Numbered from the stretch's first letter, positions 35,911 through 44,191 are shown. The stretch: 56,270 bases of DNA from Bacteroidota bacterium (GCA_023393375.1 JAEWLI010000093.1:1-56270); one strand, 5' to 3'. The notes: a model not told the origin generated them from the sequence alone. Translations and numbers: made by a program.

Positions 35911-36511
35911 AACTGTTTAGTCCATCAGTATCATTCTTTATCAATAAACCACCAAAACAGGAAACATATCCAGGTACTTTATCAGTTGCTTGCCAGTCCA
36001 AAGAATGGTTAAAAACAGATTGTGATAACAAATCCATTCTCATACCGAGCGAAGTGAAATTGAATCTTAACCGATCAGGAAATATGCACGATTCCTTCTG
36101 ATGGATAGTGCAGGTTTTGCAGATTTCACATGCATTGCCGGGAATTATTTTTCCATCGGACTTTTTTTCCAATGCCGCTAATTTTTTATTGGACATTTGT
36201 TTAATATGATCATAAGAACTACTAAACACATCCTTTTCATTTATTATCATGCTTGGAATTTCTGCAATGTAAACCATCAGAAAAAGAAAAGGAAATCCCG
36301 AGGAGTATTCTGCAAACCCGGGACTATGCGGAGGGCATGACCAATTTTTACCATAATTCGGACATCCTTTTACACAATAACTTAAGGTATTCTCCTTATT
36401 TTGAAATGCTTGAATCATCTCCACATCAAAAACGCCATATTTGACCTTTATGGCTAGTGGCTGGTTGTCAAAGATCGAATGGATGATTTTTTCTTTATAA
36501 CTCACTCCCAC
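35903..36511 (-). CDS. DUF2284 family predicted metal-binding protein
   Basis: A 202-residue protein with the DUF2284 cysteine pattern CVKGCPNYGKNWSCPPHSPGF (about residues 43-63) and a second cluster GNACEICKTCTIHQKESC (about 125-142), together able to bind iron-sulfur clusters or zinc. Function unknown. Its last 8 bases overlap the end of the convergent esterase gene, and its first 17 bases overlap the end of the heme A synthase gene, so it is probably co-transcribed with the latter. Confidence 0.85.
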   Translation of the reverse strand: MGVSYKEKIIHSIFDNQPLAIKVKYGVFDVEMIQAFQNKENTLSYCVKGCPNYGKNWSCPPHSPGFAEYSSGFPFLFLMVYIAEIPSMIINEKDVFSSSYDHIKQMSNKKLAALEKKSDGKIIPGNACEICKTCTIHQKESCIFPDRLRFNFTSLGMRMDLLSQSVFNHSLDWQATDKVPGYVSCFGGLLIKNDTDGLNSFI

Positions 36512-37523
36512 GTAATCGATGAATTAAAAACAGGTTAAAGGTAAACAAGAAAAATGCTCCTGCCTGATGAATCACTCCCAATGAAATTGGTACCCTATAA
36601 ACCAATGTGAAGATACCCAATACAACTTGAACCAGAGTGGTGAGTACCAATAAATTGACACCTGTATTTTGAGCTTTCGACAAAGAATATTTATTTGAAT
36701 AAAACCAGATCACACCTGCCAGAATAATCAACAGGTAAGCAATGTAACGGTGTACAAATTGAACACCGGCTAATCCTTCCAGAAAATTAATATAAAATGG
36801 TCGCATATAAGTTACCGCCTCCGCAATCCATGCATCTCCCATTTTTGGCCATGTAGTAAAGATGTATCCGGCTTTTAATCCTGCCACAAATGCACCATAT
36901 ATGATCTGTATGGTCAATACGACCAAAAATACCCAACTCAATCTTAATAATTTCTTGTTGACCGAAACTATTTTTTTATAACCATAAAGTTCATCCAAAG
37001 CTACCCAAAATATAGCCCCGAAGGTCAGGAATGCCGCAATCAAATGTATTGCCAGTCGGTAATGGCTCACATATGGATCATCCACCAGACCACTTTTTAC
37101 CATATACCATCCAAGAAACCCCTGAAATGCACCCAGAAGGAATATAAATATCAATCTGGGCATCAGCCTTTTTGAAATTTTTCCTTTCATCCAAAAAAAG
37201 ACAAAAGGAATAATAAATACAAGCCCAATTACCCTAGCCAGCAAACGGTGGATGTATTCCCACCAAAAGATATTTTTAAAATCATGAAGGGAGAAATGAT
37301 AATTCAATTTCTGATACTCCGGGTACTGTTTGTATTTATCAAACATCTCTTGCCATTGGTGTTCGTTCAGCGGTGGAAGAGTACCCATAATTACATTCCA
37401 TTCTACGATTGATAATCCGGAACGGGTCAACCGTGTAATACCACCGATTACCACCATTAAAAAAATAAGTAAGCACCCGCTAAATAGCCAGAATACCATT
37501 GGCTTATAAACCTTCCTGTTCAT
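36495..37523 (-). CDS. ctaA: heme A synthase (COX15/CtaA family)
   Basis: CtaA oxidises the C8 methyl of heme O to a formyl group, making heme A for aa3-type cytochrome oxidase. The 342-residue membrane protein has eight hydrophobic segments and the family histidines in WEYIHRLLARVIG, HYRLAIHLIAA, VQFVHRYIAYLL and GVIHQAGAFFLF. The N-terminal GGITRLTRSGLSIVEWN is the COX15-type signature. It implies an aerobic respiratory chain. Confidence 0.94.
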   Translation of the reverse strand: MNRKVYKPMVFWLFSGCLLIFLMVVIGGITRLTRSGLSIVEWNVIMGTLPPLNEHQWQEMFDKYKQYPEYQKLNYHFSLHDFKNIFWWEYIHRLLARVIGLVFIIPFVFFWMKGKISKRLMPRLIFIFLLGAFQGFLGWYMVKSGLVDDPYVSHYRLAIHLIAAFLTFGAIFWVALDELYGYKKIVSVNKKLLRLSWVFLVVLTIQIIYGAFVAGLKAGYIFTTWPKMGDAWIAEAVTYMRPFYINFLEGLAGVQFVHRYIAYLLIILAGVIWFYSNKYSLSKAQNTGVNLLVLTTLVQVVLGIFTLVYRVPISLGVIHQAGAFFLFTFNLFLIHRLRGSEL

Positions 37524-37558
37524 ATGTGTAATTTATCAGCTGTGTAAAAAAGATAAAT

Positions 37559-37566
37559 CAAATCTA
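37559..37566 (-). promoter_or_regulatory. putative -7 promoter box for ctaA
   Basis: The minus strand reads TAGATTTG, an exact TAnnTTTG match, 36 bases upstream of the ctaA start codon. The -33 element is unclear. Confidence 0.4.
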
Positions 37567-37739
37567 AGGAAATTTTAAGGTGAAGGGGAATATTTTTAAA
37601 TATCTTAACAAATAATTTGGGTATCCTTATGGGTTTACGTTTTGATTTACCGGTCGAGTTTTAATAGGGAGAAAAACAGATATTTCATCCTGATCATATC
37701 ATTGAGAAACTAATTCAAATACCCTTAAGAAAATATTTC

Positions 37740-37952
37740 TTAAAATTCTATATCATCCCTTTTGCAATACATACTGGGGCGATTGCCTTTGTCACATCCA
37801 CCGAGCTTCACGAGGCCTTTTTCTGCTTTTTCCATCAATTCCTTGTTCGGCTTGCCATACCGTATAGAAATTACCTGATCTTTCTTATGGCATACCGGAC
37901 AAATATTGTAATCTGCATCCGGACCTTTGCCTGTAACCCTTGATTTCATCAT
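37740..37952 (-). CDS. small zinc-ribbon-like protein, 70 aa, last cysteine missing
   Basis: A 70-residue soluble protein: ICPVCHKKDQVISIRYGKPN, then KLGGC and a terminal MYCKRDDIEF. This resembles a widespread family of small zinc-ribbon proteins in which the last knuckle normally reads CxxC. Here the final cysteine is replaced by aspartate (CKRD), leaving CxxC...C...C with altered spacing. It is a paralog of the gene just upstream and lacks that protein's N-terminal extension. The gap between the two genes is 38 bases. Function unknown. Confidence 0.7.
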   Translation of the reverse strand: MMKSRVTGKGPDADYNICPVCHKKDQVISIRYGKPNKELMEKAEKGLVKLGGCDKGNRPSMYCKRDDIEF

Positions 37953-37990
37953 TATTTTTTATTTATTGAATATTACAATTGACGAGAAAT

Positions 37991-38323
37991 TTAAAATTCC
38001 TTGTCATCCCGTTTGCAATAGCGGCTTTTACTATCCTCAGACAAAACACAACCTCCCAGTCGCACTTTACCTCTTTTAGCTTTGTCCATTAATTTTTTTC
38101 CTGGTTTTCCATAAACAATGGGCACAACCTGATCCTTTTTACGACAAACAGGGCATTTTCTATCATCAGAAGAGAGAGAATTTATAAGGTGTGCGTCATC
38201 AAGTTCATATTTTATTCCGGTTTTGGCTTCTGTCAAAAATTGAGGTTTTTGACTTGTGTTAGTCTGTAAACAGCAAATTTGCATTATTAGCACGCTGATG
38301 ATAATACTAGAAAGTCGTTCCAT
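37991..38323 (-). CDS. exported zinc-ribbon-like protein, 110 aa, paralog of the downstream gene
   Basis: A hydrophobic N-terminus (residues 5-18, SSIIISVLIMQICC, with possible lipoprotein cysteines) is followed by a 35-residue linker and the same domain as its neighbour: KCPVCRKKDQVVPIVYGKPG...KVRLGGC...YCKRDDKEF. The conserved CKRDD end shows that the loss of the last zinc-ribbon cysteine happened before the duplication. Having one cytosolic and one exported copy is unusual. Function unknown. Confidence 0.7.
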   Translation of the reverse strand: MERLSSIIISVLIMQICCLQTNTSQKPQFLTEAKTGIKYELDDAHLINSLSSDDRKCPVCRKKDQVVPIVYGKPGKKLMDKAKRGKVRLGGCVLSEDSKSRYCKRDDKEF

Positions 38324-38644
38324 GGATGAACTTAAAATTTATTTGCAATATAAAAAGAATATCAGGATGTAAGTACTTCAGGTAAGAAATGTGATAGATT
38401 TTATATATTCTGGAAAGAAATTGAATGATTAAAAGAAATGAATGGATAGTTTCCCTGTATATATAACGATTTACTGTTCCATGACATTCTGGTTCAGATT
38501 TAGTTACCCTTGTACCTTATCGGGGTTATTTGAGTTTCCTCATTTGCATTTTTATGAACATCTTGCATACTCATTGTAAATCTAATTTTAATCTCACTGT
38601 GCAGATCAGCTTAAATCATTTACTTATCAAAACTTTAAACAAAA
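38324..38644. other. 321-base intergenic region, nothing recognised
   Basis: AT-rich DNA between the divergent zinc-ribbon-like gene and the 38645 gene. No gene-quality frame, hairpin terminator or full promoter was seen; it must contain the promoters for both sides. Confidence 0.4.
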
Positions 38645-39334
38645 ATGTCATTATTAAACAAACTTTTTAGTACCATCAAAAGTACAACCGGCGTGGATGT
38701 GGGTTCGATTGCCAATAACGCTGAAAAAACCATCGCTTTTGCAGCCATGTCTAAAAAAGCAAAAGGACTTGCTCTACTTAACTGGAAATGGAGCGAAGAT
38801 GCCATGACCACTGATAAGGGTACCGGCAAACCACTGAGAAATTGGGACAGACAAACCAAATTGGATACAAGATTGGATGACATTTATCTGAGTTGGGAAA
38901 AACAGCCTGTGGATATTGAAGAGTATATGATCTTTATCGGTTGGCAGGGATGGCCATATGCCATGATTATTAAGGATCATCCTGAAGGATATTTCTGGCC
39001 TGAATATGTGGAATCATTAGCTGATAATAAGTTCAACTCGGTAAAGTATTTCACCATAGACGCTTCATCAGTTCCTTCTAATTGTGTGAAGTTTCCTGCC
39101 AGTGCGACAGATAATGAATTTTATTATGTGAAAATGGTGGGTAGAACAAAAAATGATGAGTATGTGGATATCAAAGGTTGTACATTGGCCAGTATTTATA
39201 GACGGGAAAAAGAATCGTTAAGTACTGTACCGGCAGGTGCAATTCCTGAAGTAAAGGTTCCCGATGGAAGCCGTGAAAGAAATGCCCTGGAGGAAGAACT
39301 TCATCAAAAAGCTAAATTGAACAGGAAAAAATAA
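38645..39334 (+). CDS. hypothetical protein, 229 aa
   Basis: I do not recognise this protein. It is soluble, with no signal peptide, and has tryptophan-rich segments (LLNWKWSEDAM, NWDRQTKLD, YLSWEKQP, IFIGWQGWPYAMIIKDHPEGYFWPEY) followed by a C-terminal charged helix. The coherent composition and clean ATG support a real gene. It starts the accessory region of the window and is followed on the same strand by another unknown gene (39462), which may be functionally linked. Confidence 0.65.
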   Translation: MSLLNKLFSTIKSTTGVDVGSIANNAEKTIAFAAMSKKAKGLALLNWKWSEDAMTTDKGTGKPLRNWDRQTKLDTRLDDIYLSWEKQPVDIEEYMIFIGWQGWPYAMIIKDHPEGYFWPEYVESLADNKFNSVKYFTIDASSVPSNCVKFPASATDNEFYYVKMVGRTKNDEYVDIKGCTLASIYRREKESLSTVPAGAIPEVKVPDGSRERNALEEELHQKAKLNRKK

Positions 39335-39461
39335 ACCTGAACCATTGAATTTGTCTCAACAGGAAGTTTTTGTAAATAAAATTGATTTGCAAAAACTTTT
39401 CTGTTGTATATAGGATGCTACAATAGTTTATCATATTATTTTATCATTTAACATTGCACAA

Positions 39462-39890
39462 ATGAAAAGCAAGAATCCTTTTTTTCAAAAACTATCCAAG
39501 ATTACGGAAGGAATCAATGATTTTGATGAATTGGAAAGTGATGACAAAAAATATTTTGTATCAGGACAAACCCATAAGATATTATTCCCGGAACATTACC
39601 AGTTTATTGGTCATTCGGTCGAGTTTTTTGCTGTCCAACCGGATGATGAAGGCCTGGTAATGTCGGCCATGATCTATATAGATGGTGACATACTGGAAAC
39701 CATCAAGAAAGAATTTGGGAATCCGGATCTTTCAATTGATCTGGACAGTGATGTGGAATTTGAAGATAACAAAGGTCAAACGGAAAAGCTCAGCTACAAA
39801 AGTCAAATTTGGATCAGGGATATGCACAGGCTTAGATATGCGTTGTTTCCTGTTGAAAGGAAGTTGAAAAGTCAGATATATATTGTATAA
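39462..39890 (+). CDS. hypothetical protein, 142 aa
   Basis: An unrecognised acidic soluble protein of 142 residues with no signal peptide or membrane segment; the middle reads HSVEFFAVQPDDEGLVMSAMIYIDGD. Its stop codon TAA shares its last base with the first unit of a heptamer repeat block (39890-39924), so the repeat was probably inserted at or grew from the gene's 3' end. The last residues (RKLKSQIYIV) look like ordinary protein, so the C-terminus may be unaffected. Confidence 0.65.
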   Translation: MKSKNPFFQKLSKITEGINDFDELESDDKKYFVSGQTHKILFPEHYQFIGHSVEFFAVQPDDEGLVMSAMIYIDGDILETIKKEFGNPDLSIDLDSDVEFEDNKGQTEKLSYKSQIWIRDMHRLRYALFPVERKLKSQIYIV

Positions 39891-39924
39891 AGGAACAAGG
39901 AGAAAGGAGGAAGGGAAAAGGATG
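39890..39924 (+). repeat. heptamer repeat block, AAGGAAC type, 5 units
   Basis: Five consecutive 7-base units read AAGGAAC, AAGGAGA, AAGGAGG, AAGGGAA and AAGGATG. The first unit overlaps the stop codon of the upstream gene by one base. Related AAGGAAC runs occur in the larger blocks at 50461, 51380, 52830-52980 and 53880. Confidence 0.75.
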
Positions 39925-40039
39925 TACTGTTGAATTCGAAATACCAACACCTAATCGTTCCAACGTCTCAACTTGCCGGTACCAATAACTTAAAACATCA
40001 TTACTCACCTATAGTTAATTAAAAAATTAATTGACTGAT

Positions 40040-40399
40040 ATGCTGACAACCATTCACCCAAAGTTACCGATGCGTGACAAGGCCACGACAAGAGATTTTT
40101 ATATAAACAAACTGAACTTCCAGGAATATGGAAATACTGACTATGGTGATTACCTGATGGTGCAAAAAGACAATGTACAGATTCATTTTTTTCTCTTTAA
40201 AAACCTTGATCCAATGGAAAACTATGGACAAGTTTATATCAGGACCAATGATATCGATCAATTGTACAAGTCACTGTTAGATAAGAAAATTAAGATTCAC
40301 CCGAACAGCCCATTAGAAATAAAACCTTGGGGACAAAAAGAATTTTCTTTGCTCGATCCGGATAAAAATTTATTGACTTTCGGGCAGAGTATTATCTAA
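40040..40399 (+). CDS. VOC family protein (bleomycin resistance/glyoxalase-like)
   Basis: A 119-residue protein of the vicinal-oxygen-chelate fold: HPKLPMRDKATTRDFYINKLNF at the start, YLMVQKDNVQIHFFLF in the middle, and QVYIRTNDIDQLYKSL and EFSLLDPDKNLLTFGQ at the end. The pattern fits bleomycin-resistance-like proteins, which bind small molecules as dimers; the substrate is unknown. The frame could start at a TTG three codons earlier (40031), but ATG at 40040 is the natural start. Confidence 0.85.
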   Translation: MLTTIHPKLPMRDKATTRDFYINKLNFQEYGNTDYGDYLMVQKDNVQIHFFLFKNLDPMENYGQVYIRTNDIDQLYKSLLDKKIKIHPNSPLEIKPWGQKEFSLLDPDKNLLTFGQSII

Positions 40400-40540
40400 T
40401 GCTTTTTCTTCTTCAATACTTCTTGTATGGAAATTTCCTTGCCCGTTCCGCAATATCAACACGATCAACAACTATATATCACAACAGGATGACTCCTCCT
40501 CACCCCCGGTCATAATTTTCTATTAACCACTTGTCCAAAT

Positions 40541-40548
40541 TACGTTTG
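40541..40548 (+). promoter_or_regulatory. putative -7 promoter box for the DUF3667 gene
   Basis: TACGTTTG matches TAnnTTTG exactly, 50 bases upstream of the ATG at 40599. Confidence 0.4.
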
Positions 40549-40598
40549 TTAATATTAATATAACCTGCTAATTTAGAGCCTTTCTTAACGCTTTATAT

Positions 40599-41369
40599 AT
40601 GCTCAAAAAGAAAACAAAGGCTAAATCCATCATCCAAAATGATTTAGAAACTTCATTTCCAATCACCATACAAGAAGAAAAGGTCATTGAAAGACTGACA
40701 TTATCCAATCTTTTCAGGCAACTTCTGGATTCGTTCAATGTTGAAAAAGGATATCTGTTTACTATTAAGATGTTGATTTTAGATCCTGGCAACGCCATAA
40801 AAGGATATTTCACTACTGATAGGTTCAGATATGGCAATCCTATAAAATTTCTGGTCTTTACTGCTGCTGTCTGTAGCTTTTTGGTATTAAAAACAAATTT
40901 AGACACCTTCTCAGATGGGTTTAAAGTAGGAATGGCACAAGGTGAAAAAAACACAGATGCCCTGAAATATGCATTGAACATTCAAAACTTTATAAATGAC
41001 TATTTCAATATTGTCATGTTGATTGGGCTGCCATTTTTATCACTTTCATTGTTTTGGTTTTTTAAAAAGTACCGATACAATTTTACAGAACATCTGGTGA
41101 TCAATTCCTATTTATTAGGTATTCTATACATATTCTTTATCGTCCTTTTTCCTTTATTTTATTTCTATTCAGAAAGTATACAGCTTTATATTTATATATC
41201 TATATTATCTATTGCTTTCCAGATCTATTTTTATATCAGGGTTTTTCAACTAAAGATATTTAGTGGTGCTTTGCTTTCTTTACTGGCTATTTCGTTAGGC
41301 TATATTTTATATATGGGCTTTTTATTCGCTATCATTATAGGTTATGCTTTTATTTATTTGAAACCTTAA
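40599..41369 (+). CDS. DUF3667-like membrane protein lacking the zinc ribbon
   Basis: A 256-residue protein: cytoplasmic N-terminus with LFRQLLDSFNVEKGYLFTIKMLILDPGNAIKGYFTTDRFRYGNPIKFLVFTA-type sequence (the hallmark of DUF3667, read across residues about 38-90), then five hydrophobic segments. Most family members begin with a CxxC zinc ribbon, which is absent here; instead there is a lysine-rich stretch. Function unknown. The end of the gene is followed by the large repeat element. Confidence 0.78.
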   Translation: MLKKKTKAKSIIQNDLETSFPITIQEEKVIERLTLSNLFRQLLDSFNVEKGYLFTIKMLILDPGNAIKGYFTTDRFRYGNPIKFLVFTAAVCSFLVLKTNLDTFSDGFKVGMAQGEKNTDALKYALNIQNFINDYFNIVMLIGLPFLSLSLFWFFKKYRYNFTEHLVINSYLLGILYIFFIVLFPLFYFYSESIQLYIYISILSIAFQIYFYIRVFQLKIFSGALLSLLAISLGYILYMGFLFAIIIGYAFIYLKP

Positions 41370-41428
41370 AACCTGATCATTTCTCCGGTATTCTTAGAGG
41401 CTAAAGTTTTCTAACCGCTAAGTTCACC

Positions 41429-41500
41429 TTCGCAAAAGTCGCAAAGCTTAAAAAAACCCACAATGAGGGATATTATGCCTATCTCTTCCATCTTTTAAAA
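41429..41500 (+). repeat. left direct repeat flanking the inverted-repeat element
   Basis: About 72 bases containing TCGCAAA, AGCTTAAAAA, ACCCACAATG, ATTATGCCTATC and CTTCCATCTTT in this order; the same string with few changes recurs in direct orientation at 42223-42297. It is preceded by ACCGCTAAG and CGCAAA motifs that also occur (as CGCGAAG and CGCTAAG) before the partial element copy, at 48357-48400. Confidence 0.7.
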
Positions 41501-41516
41501 ATTAAAAATCACCCTC

Positions 41517-42080
41517 TTGTTGGTGTTTTCACCATAGCCGTCAACCTAAGAATAATACAACCCCCATGGGGTCGATATCAATAACACAGGGTGCAGCCCA
41601 TACAAATAGAATGTGATTTTTTTGATTGATTCAAGAACCAGGGTTATCAGTCCTTCCATTTCCGGTCATCAGGGATTTCCGCTGGTCCTACATATTTAAT
41701 CTGGGTTATTGTTTTGGAATATTGCTGTAGTTTGGTTGATGGCTTTGCCCCATCGGGGCATTCTGTTTTTAGAAGATGATTCAAGAAATGAGAAAAGCCT
41801 CATCGGGGCGACCTGTGACCATAAATCGATGAAGCTTTGCGGTAAAAAATACAGGCATTGTTCTTCATGAAAAATCAGGTCGCACCTATGGAGCTATATG
41901 TGCTGCTGATCTATTGGCTACAAACAGGAAACCCCGATGGGGTTGGGCGCTGGTACCTATGTGATACTGTTGTGGATTAGATACAATTCCAATGCAAAAC
42001 TAATCTCAGGGCTGCACCCTGACCTATTGATAATGCTTCTTTGGGTCTTAGGTTGACGGCTATGGTGTTTTCACCAACAA
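41517..42080. repeat. composite palindromic element with terminal inverted repeats
   Basis: The ends are 34-base inverted repeats (41517-41550 and 42047-42080) that differ only in the 4-base loop of the short hairpin GGTGTTTTCACC. Inverted similarity continues inward through TATCAATA and CAGGGTGCAGCCC. The interior is studded with short palindromes: CCCCATGGGG, GCCCCATCGGGGC, AGGTCGCACCT, CCCCGATGGGG and CAGGGCTGCACCCTG. No transposase or other gene-quality frame is inside. A 246-base part (41834-42079) is repeated in reverse orientation at 48431-48676. It looks like a non-autonomous mobile or REP-like element or a structured RNA; which one is unknown. Confidence 0.75.
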
Positions 42081-42164
42081 AGCATCAAATGATAAAATTA
42101 AAGGTTGTTCGAATACCTCAGCCATTTCAGTAATATGAACAATATTATTGTTGAGTTAGGAAAG

Positions 42165-42188
42165 TTTGTTGGTGAAAACACCAACAAA
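42165..42188. repeat. perfect palindrome related to the element ends
   Basis: TTTGTTGGTG, four As, and CACCAACAAA form a perfect 10-bp stem. Its core GGTGAAAACACC is the same hairpin as in the element termini, with the loop inverted. Confidence 0.7.
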
Positions 42189-42222
42189 AGGGGGAAGTCG
42201 TTCGGAATTCCAATCATCAAGT

Positions 42223-42297
42223 TTTCGCAAAGGTCACTTAGCTTAAAAACACCCACAATGGGGGAAATTATGCCTATCCTCTTCCATCTTTCTAAAA
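42223..42297 (+). repeat. right direct repeat flanking the inverted-repeat element
   Basis: Second copy of the segment at 41429-41500 (TCGCAAAGGTC, AGCTTAAAAA, CACCCACAATG, ATTATGCCTATC, CTTCCATCTTT), in the same orientation. Together the two copies bracket the 41517-42080 element and the palindrome at 42165. Confidence 0.7.
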
Positions 42298-42322
42298 AAA
42301 CAAAATAATTAACACTTATACA

Positions 42323-42354
42323 CTTGATAATATGTTCATATGTTTTTATCTTTG
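42323..42354 (+). promoter_or_regulatory. promoter for the CoA-disulfide reductase gene
   Basis: CTTG (42323-42326), 20 bases, then TATCTTTG (42347-42354): exact -7 box and near-consensus -33 box of the Bacteroidota type. It implies a leader of about 115 bases before the ATG at 42476. Confidence 0.55.
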
Positions 42355-42475
42355 TGGCGTATTGAAGAAGTCCATAATGGCGGTAGCTGGACCAGTATCT
42401 GAGAAGTAATACCTACAGCCACATAAAATAATTGGATTAAAAATCCGCACGCTATATAATTGATTAAATTTGAAT

Positions 42476-44146
42476 ATGAAGACAATAATTGTAATAGGAG
42501 GCTTGTCTGCTGGTCCTTCCGCCGCTGCCAAAGCCAGACGTACCGATGAAAATGCCCGTATCCTGCTTTTCGAAAAAACAGCTCATGTAAGTTACGCCAC
42601 CTGTGGTATCCCTTATGCTTTTTCGGGAAAAATAAAGGAGAGGGATAAGCTAATGGTAGTGAAGCCCGAGTTTCTGGAAAAAAGGTTCAACATAGAAATG
42701 CACCTTCGTGAAGAGGTCATAGATATCAATCCGGATAACCATACCATAACCACCCCAACAGCTACTTATAGTTACGACAAACTGATCATGGCCACTGGTG
42801 CGAGGTCTTTCGTACCACCTATAGGCAATCTCGATAAAGCAGAAAACTGGGCCAATTGTAGGACGATCGAAGATTACGACAAAATGATTGAAGACGGCAT
42901 ATTGTCGATAGCCAAAAATATTACCATACTTGGTGGAGGCCTTGTGGGTGTAGAGGTAGCTGAAAACCTGATGAAAGCCGGTAAAAATGTGACTATTGTA
43001 GAACTAGCCCCTCATATTCTACCCATGTGGGATGATAAGTTTGGATATTTTGCCGAAACGATTCTAAAAGAAAATGGGATCAATATTATTGCCAATACCA
43101 GTGCTAAAGAAGTGGCATTGTCGGGTGATAAGATAAGGGCAGTAAATCTCGTAGATGGTCAGGCCATACCTACCGATTATCTTATCGTGGGTATAGGAGC
43201 CAGGCCCAATACTGAATTATTAGTATCCAAAGGGGCAGACCACCTTCGCAATGGTGCGCTTAAGGTAAATGAAAAGATGGAAACCAATTTGCCGGACATT
43301 TATGCTGCCGGTGATTGTGCCAGTATCATGAACCTGCAGACCGGCGACCATGATTTTTTTCCATTGGGTACTCACTCCAATAAAGGTGGACGTGCTGCCG
43401 GGGCGAATGCTGCGGGAGGAAACGAAACCTTTAAAGGTGCCTACAAAACTGCCATTGTGAAAGTATTTGGTTATACTTTAGCCCGTACTGGCTTTAACTC
43501 TAAATCCTTAAAAGCGGCGAACAGGAAGTATGCGCCCAGCCTAACCGTTGCCGCTGGCACACCTTCATTCTATCCCGATCCCAAAGACATGTACACGGAA
43601 ATATTTTATGATCCCGACACCCATGAAATATTGGGTGCAGAGATTTTTGGTGAACACGGTGTGGACAAACGTATTGATGTGCTCAGCACTTGTATTTATG
43701 CCAAATTGAAGATAACCGACCTTCCACAACTTGACCTGGCCTATGCCCCACCCTTTTCTCCGGCCAAAGACCCGGTGATCGTAGCAGGATTTGTGGCATC
43801 TAATGGATTGAATGGATACAAAGAAATAGACCTGGAAACTTTCAACCTCCAATTGATTCAAGAAAACCAAAGTTTTACCCTGATAGATGTGCGTACACCT
43901 GCTGAAATTGACAGGTTAGGCAAAATCCATGGAGCTATCAACATAGATATTGACCAGTTGAGGGACAGGATCACGGAGCTTGATCGGGAACAACCTGTTA
44001 TTTTGTATTGTGCTAAAGGTATGAGGGGTTACATTTCCGCTACCATTCTCATGAACTATGGCTTCAGGCATGTCAGTAATCTTTCTGGTGGTTTTAATGC
44101 CTGGAGTAAGGCTGGTTATCAGGTGGAGAAGGTTGTGGAAGTATAG
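42476..44146 (+). CDS. CoA-disulfide reductase-like FAD/NAD(P)-dependent oxidoreductase with C-terminal rhodanese domain
   Basis: A 556-residue fusion. Residues 1-445: pyridine-nucleotide disulfide reductase with FAD site IIVIGGLSAGPSAAAKARR, single active-site Cys43 in SYATCGIPY (the position used by staphylococcal CoA-disulfide reductase), NAD(P) site ITILGGGLVGVEVAENL and FAD-binding IYAAGDCA. Residues about 455-556: rhodanese domain with catalytic Cys512 in ILYCAKGMRG. Such CoADR-RHD fusions reduce CoA disulfide, persulfide or polysulfide. The usual GGVAAG motif reads GGLSAG. The frame could start two codons earlier at a TTG (42470), but ATG fits. It has its own promoter downstream of the repeat element. 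Confidence 0.92.
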   Translation: MKTIIVIGGLSAGPSAAAKARRTDENARILLFEKTAHVSYATCGIPYAFSGKIKERDKLMVVKPEFLEKRFNIEMHLREEVIDINPDNHTITTPTATYSYDKLIMATGARSFVPPIGNLDKAENWANCRTIEDYDKMIEDGILSIAKNITILGGGLVGVEVAENLMKAGKNVTIVELAPHILPMWDDKFGYFAETILKENGINIIANTSAKEVALSGDKIRAVNLVDGQAIPTDYLIVGIGARPNTELLVSKGADHLRNGALKVNEKMETNLPDIYAAGDCASIMNLQTGDHDFFPLGTHSNKGGRAAGANAAGGNETFKGAYKTAIVKVFGYTLARTGFNSKSLKAANRKYAPSLTVAAGTPSFYPDPKDMYTEIFYDPDTHEILGAEIFGEHGVDKRIDVLSTCIYAKLKITDLPQLDLAYAPPFSPAKDPVIVAGFVASNGLNGYKEIDLETFNLQLIQENQSFTLIDVRTPAEIDRLGKIHGAINIDIDQLRDRITELDREQPVILYCAKGMRGYISATILMNYGFRHVSNLSGGFNAWSKAGYQVEKVVEV

Positions 44147-44156
44147 TAAGAACAGA

Positions 44157-44191
44157 AATTAAAAATTAAAAATGAGTAATTAGTAATTGAA
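44157..44191 (+). repeat. heptamer repeat block, AATNNNT type, 5 units
   Basis: Consecutive 7-base units AATTAAA, AATTAAA, AATGAGT, AATTAGT and AATTGAA, starting 10 bases after the stop codon of the oxidoreductase gene. The same family of units occurs at 50426-50460, 52656-52689, 53847-53860 and 54049-54080. Confidence 0.7.

Noticed and set aside
41517..42080. Complete insertion sequence
   Set aside because: Inverted ends are present but no frame of transposase length or motif lies inside; only a non-autonomous element or structured RNA remains possible.
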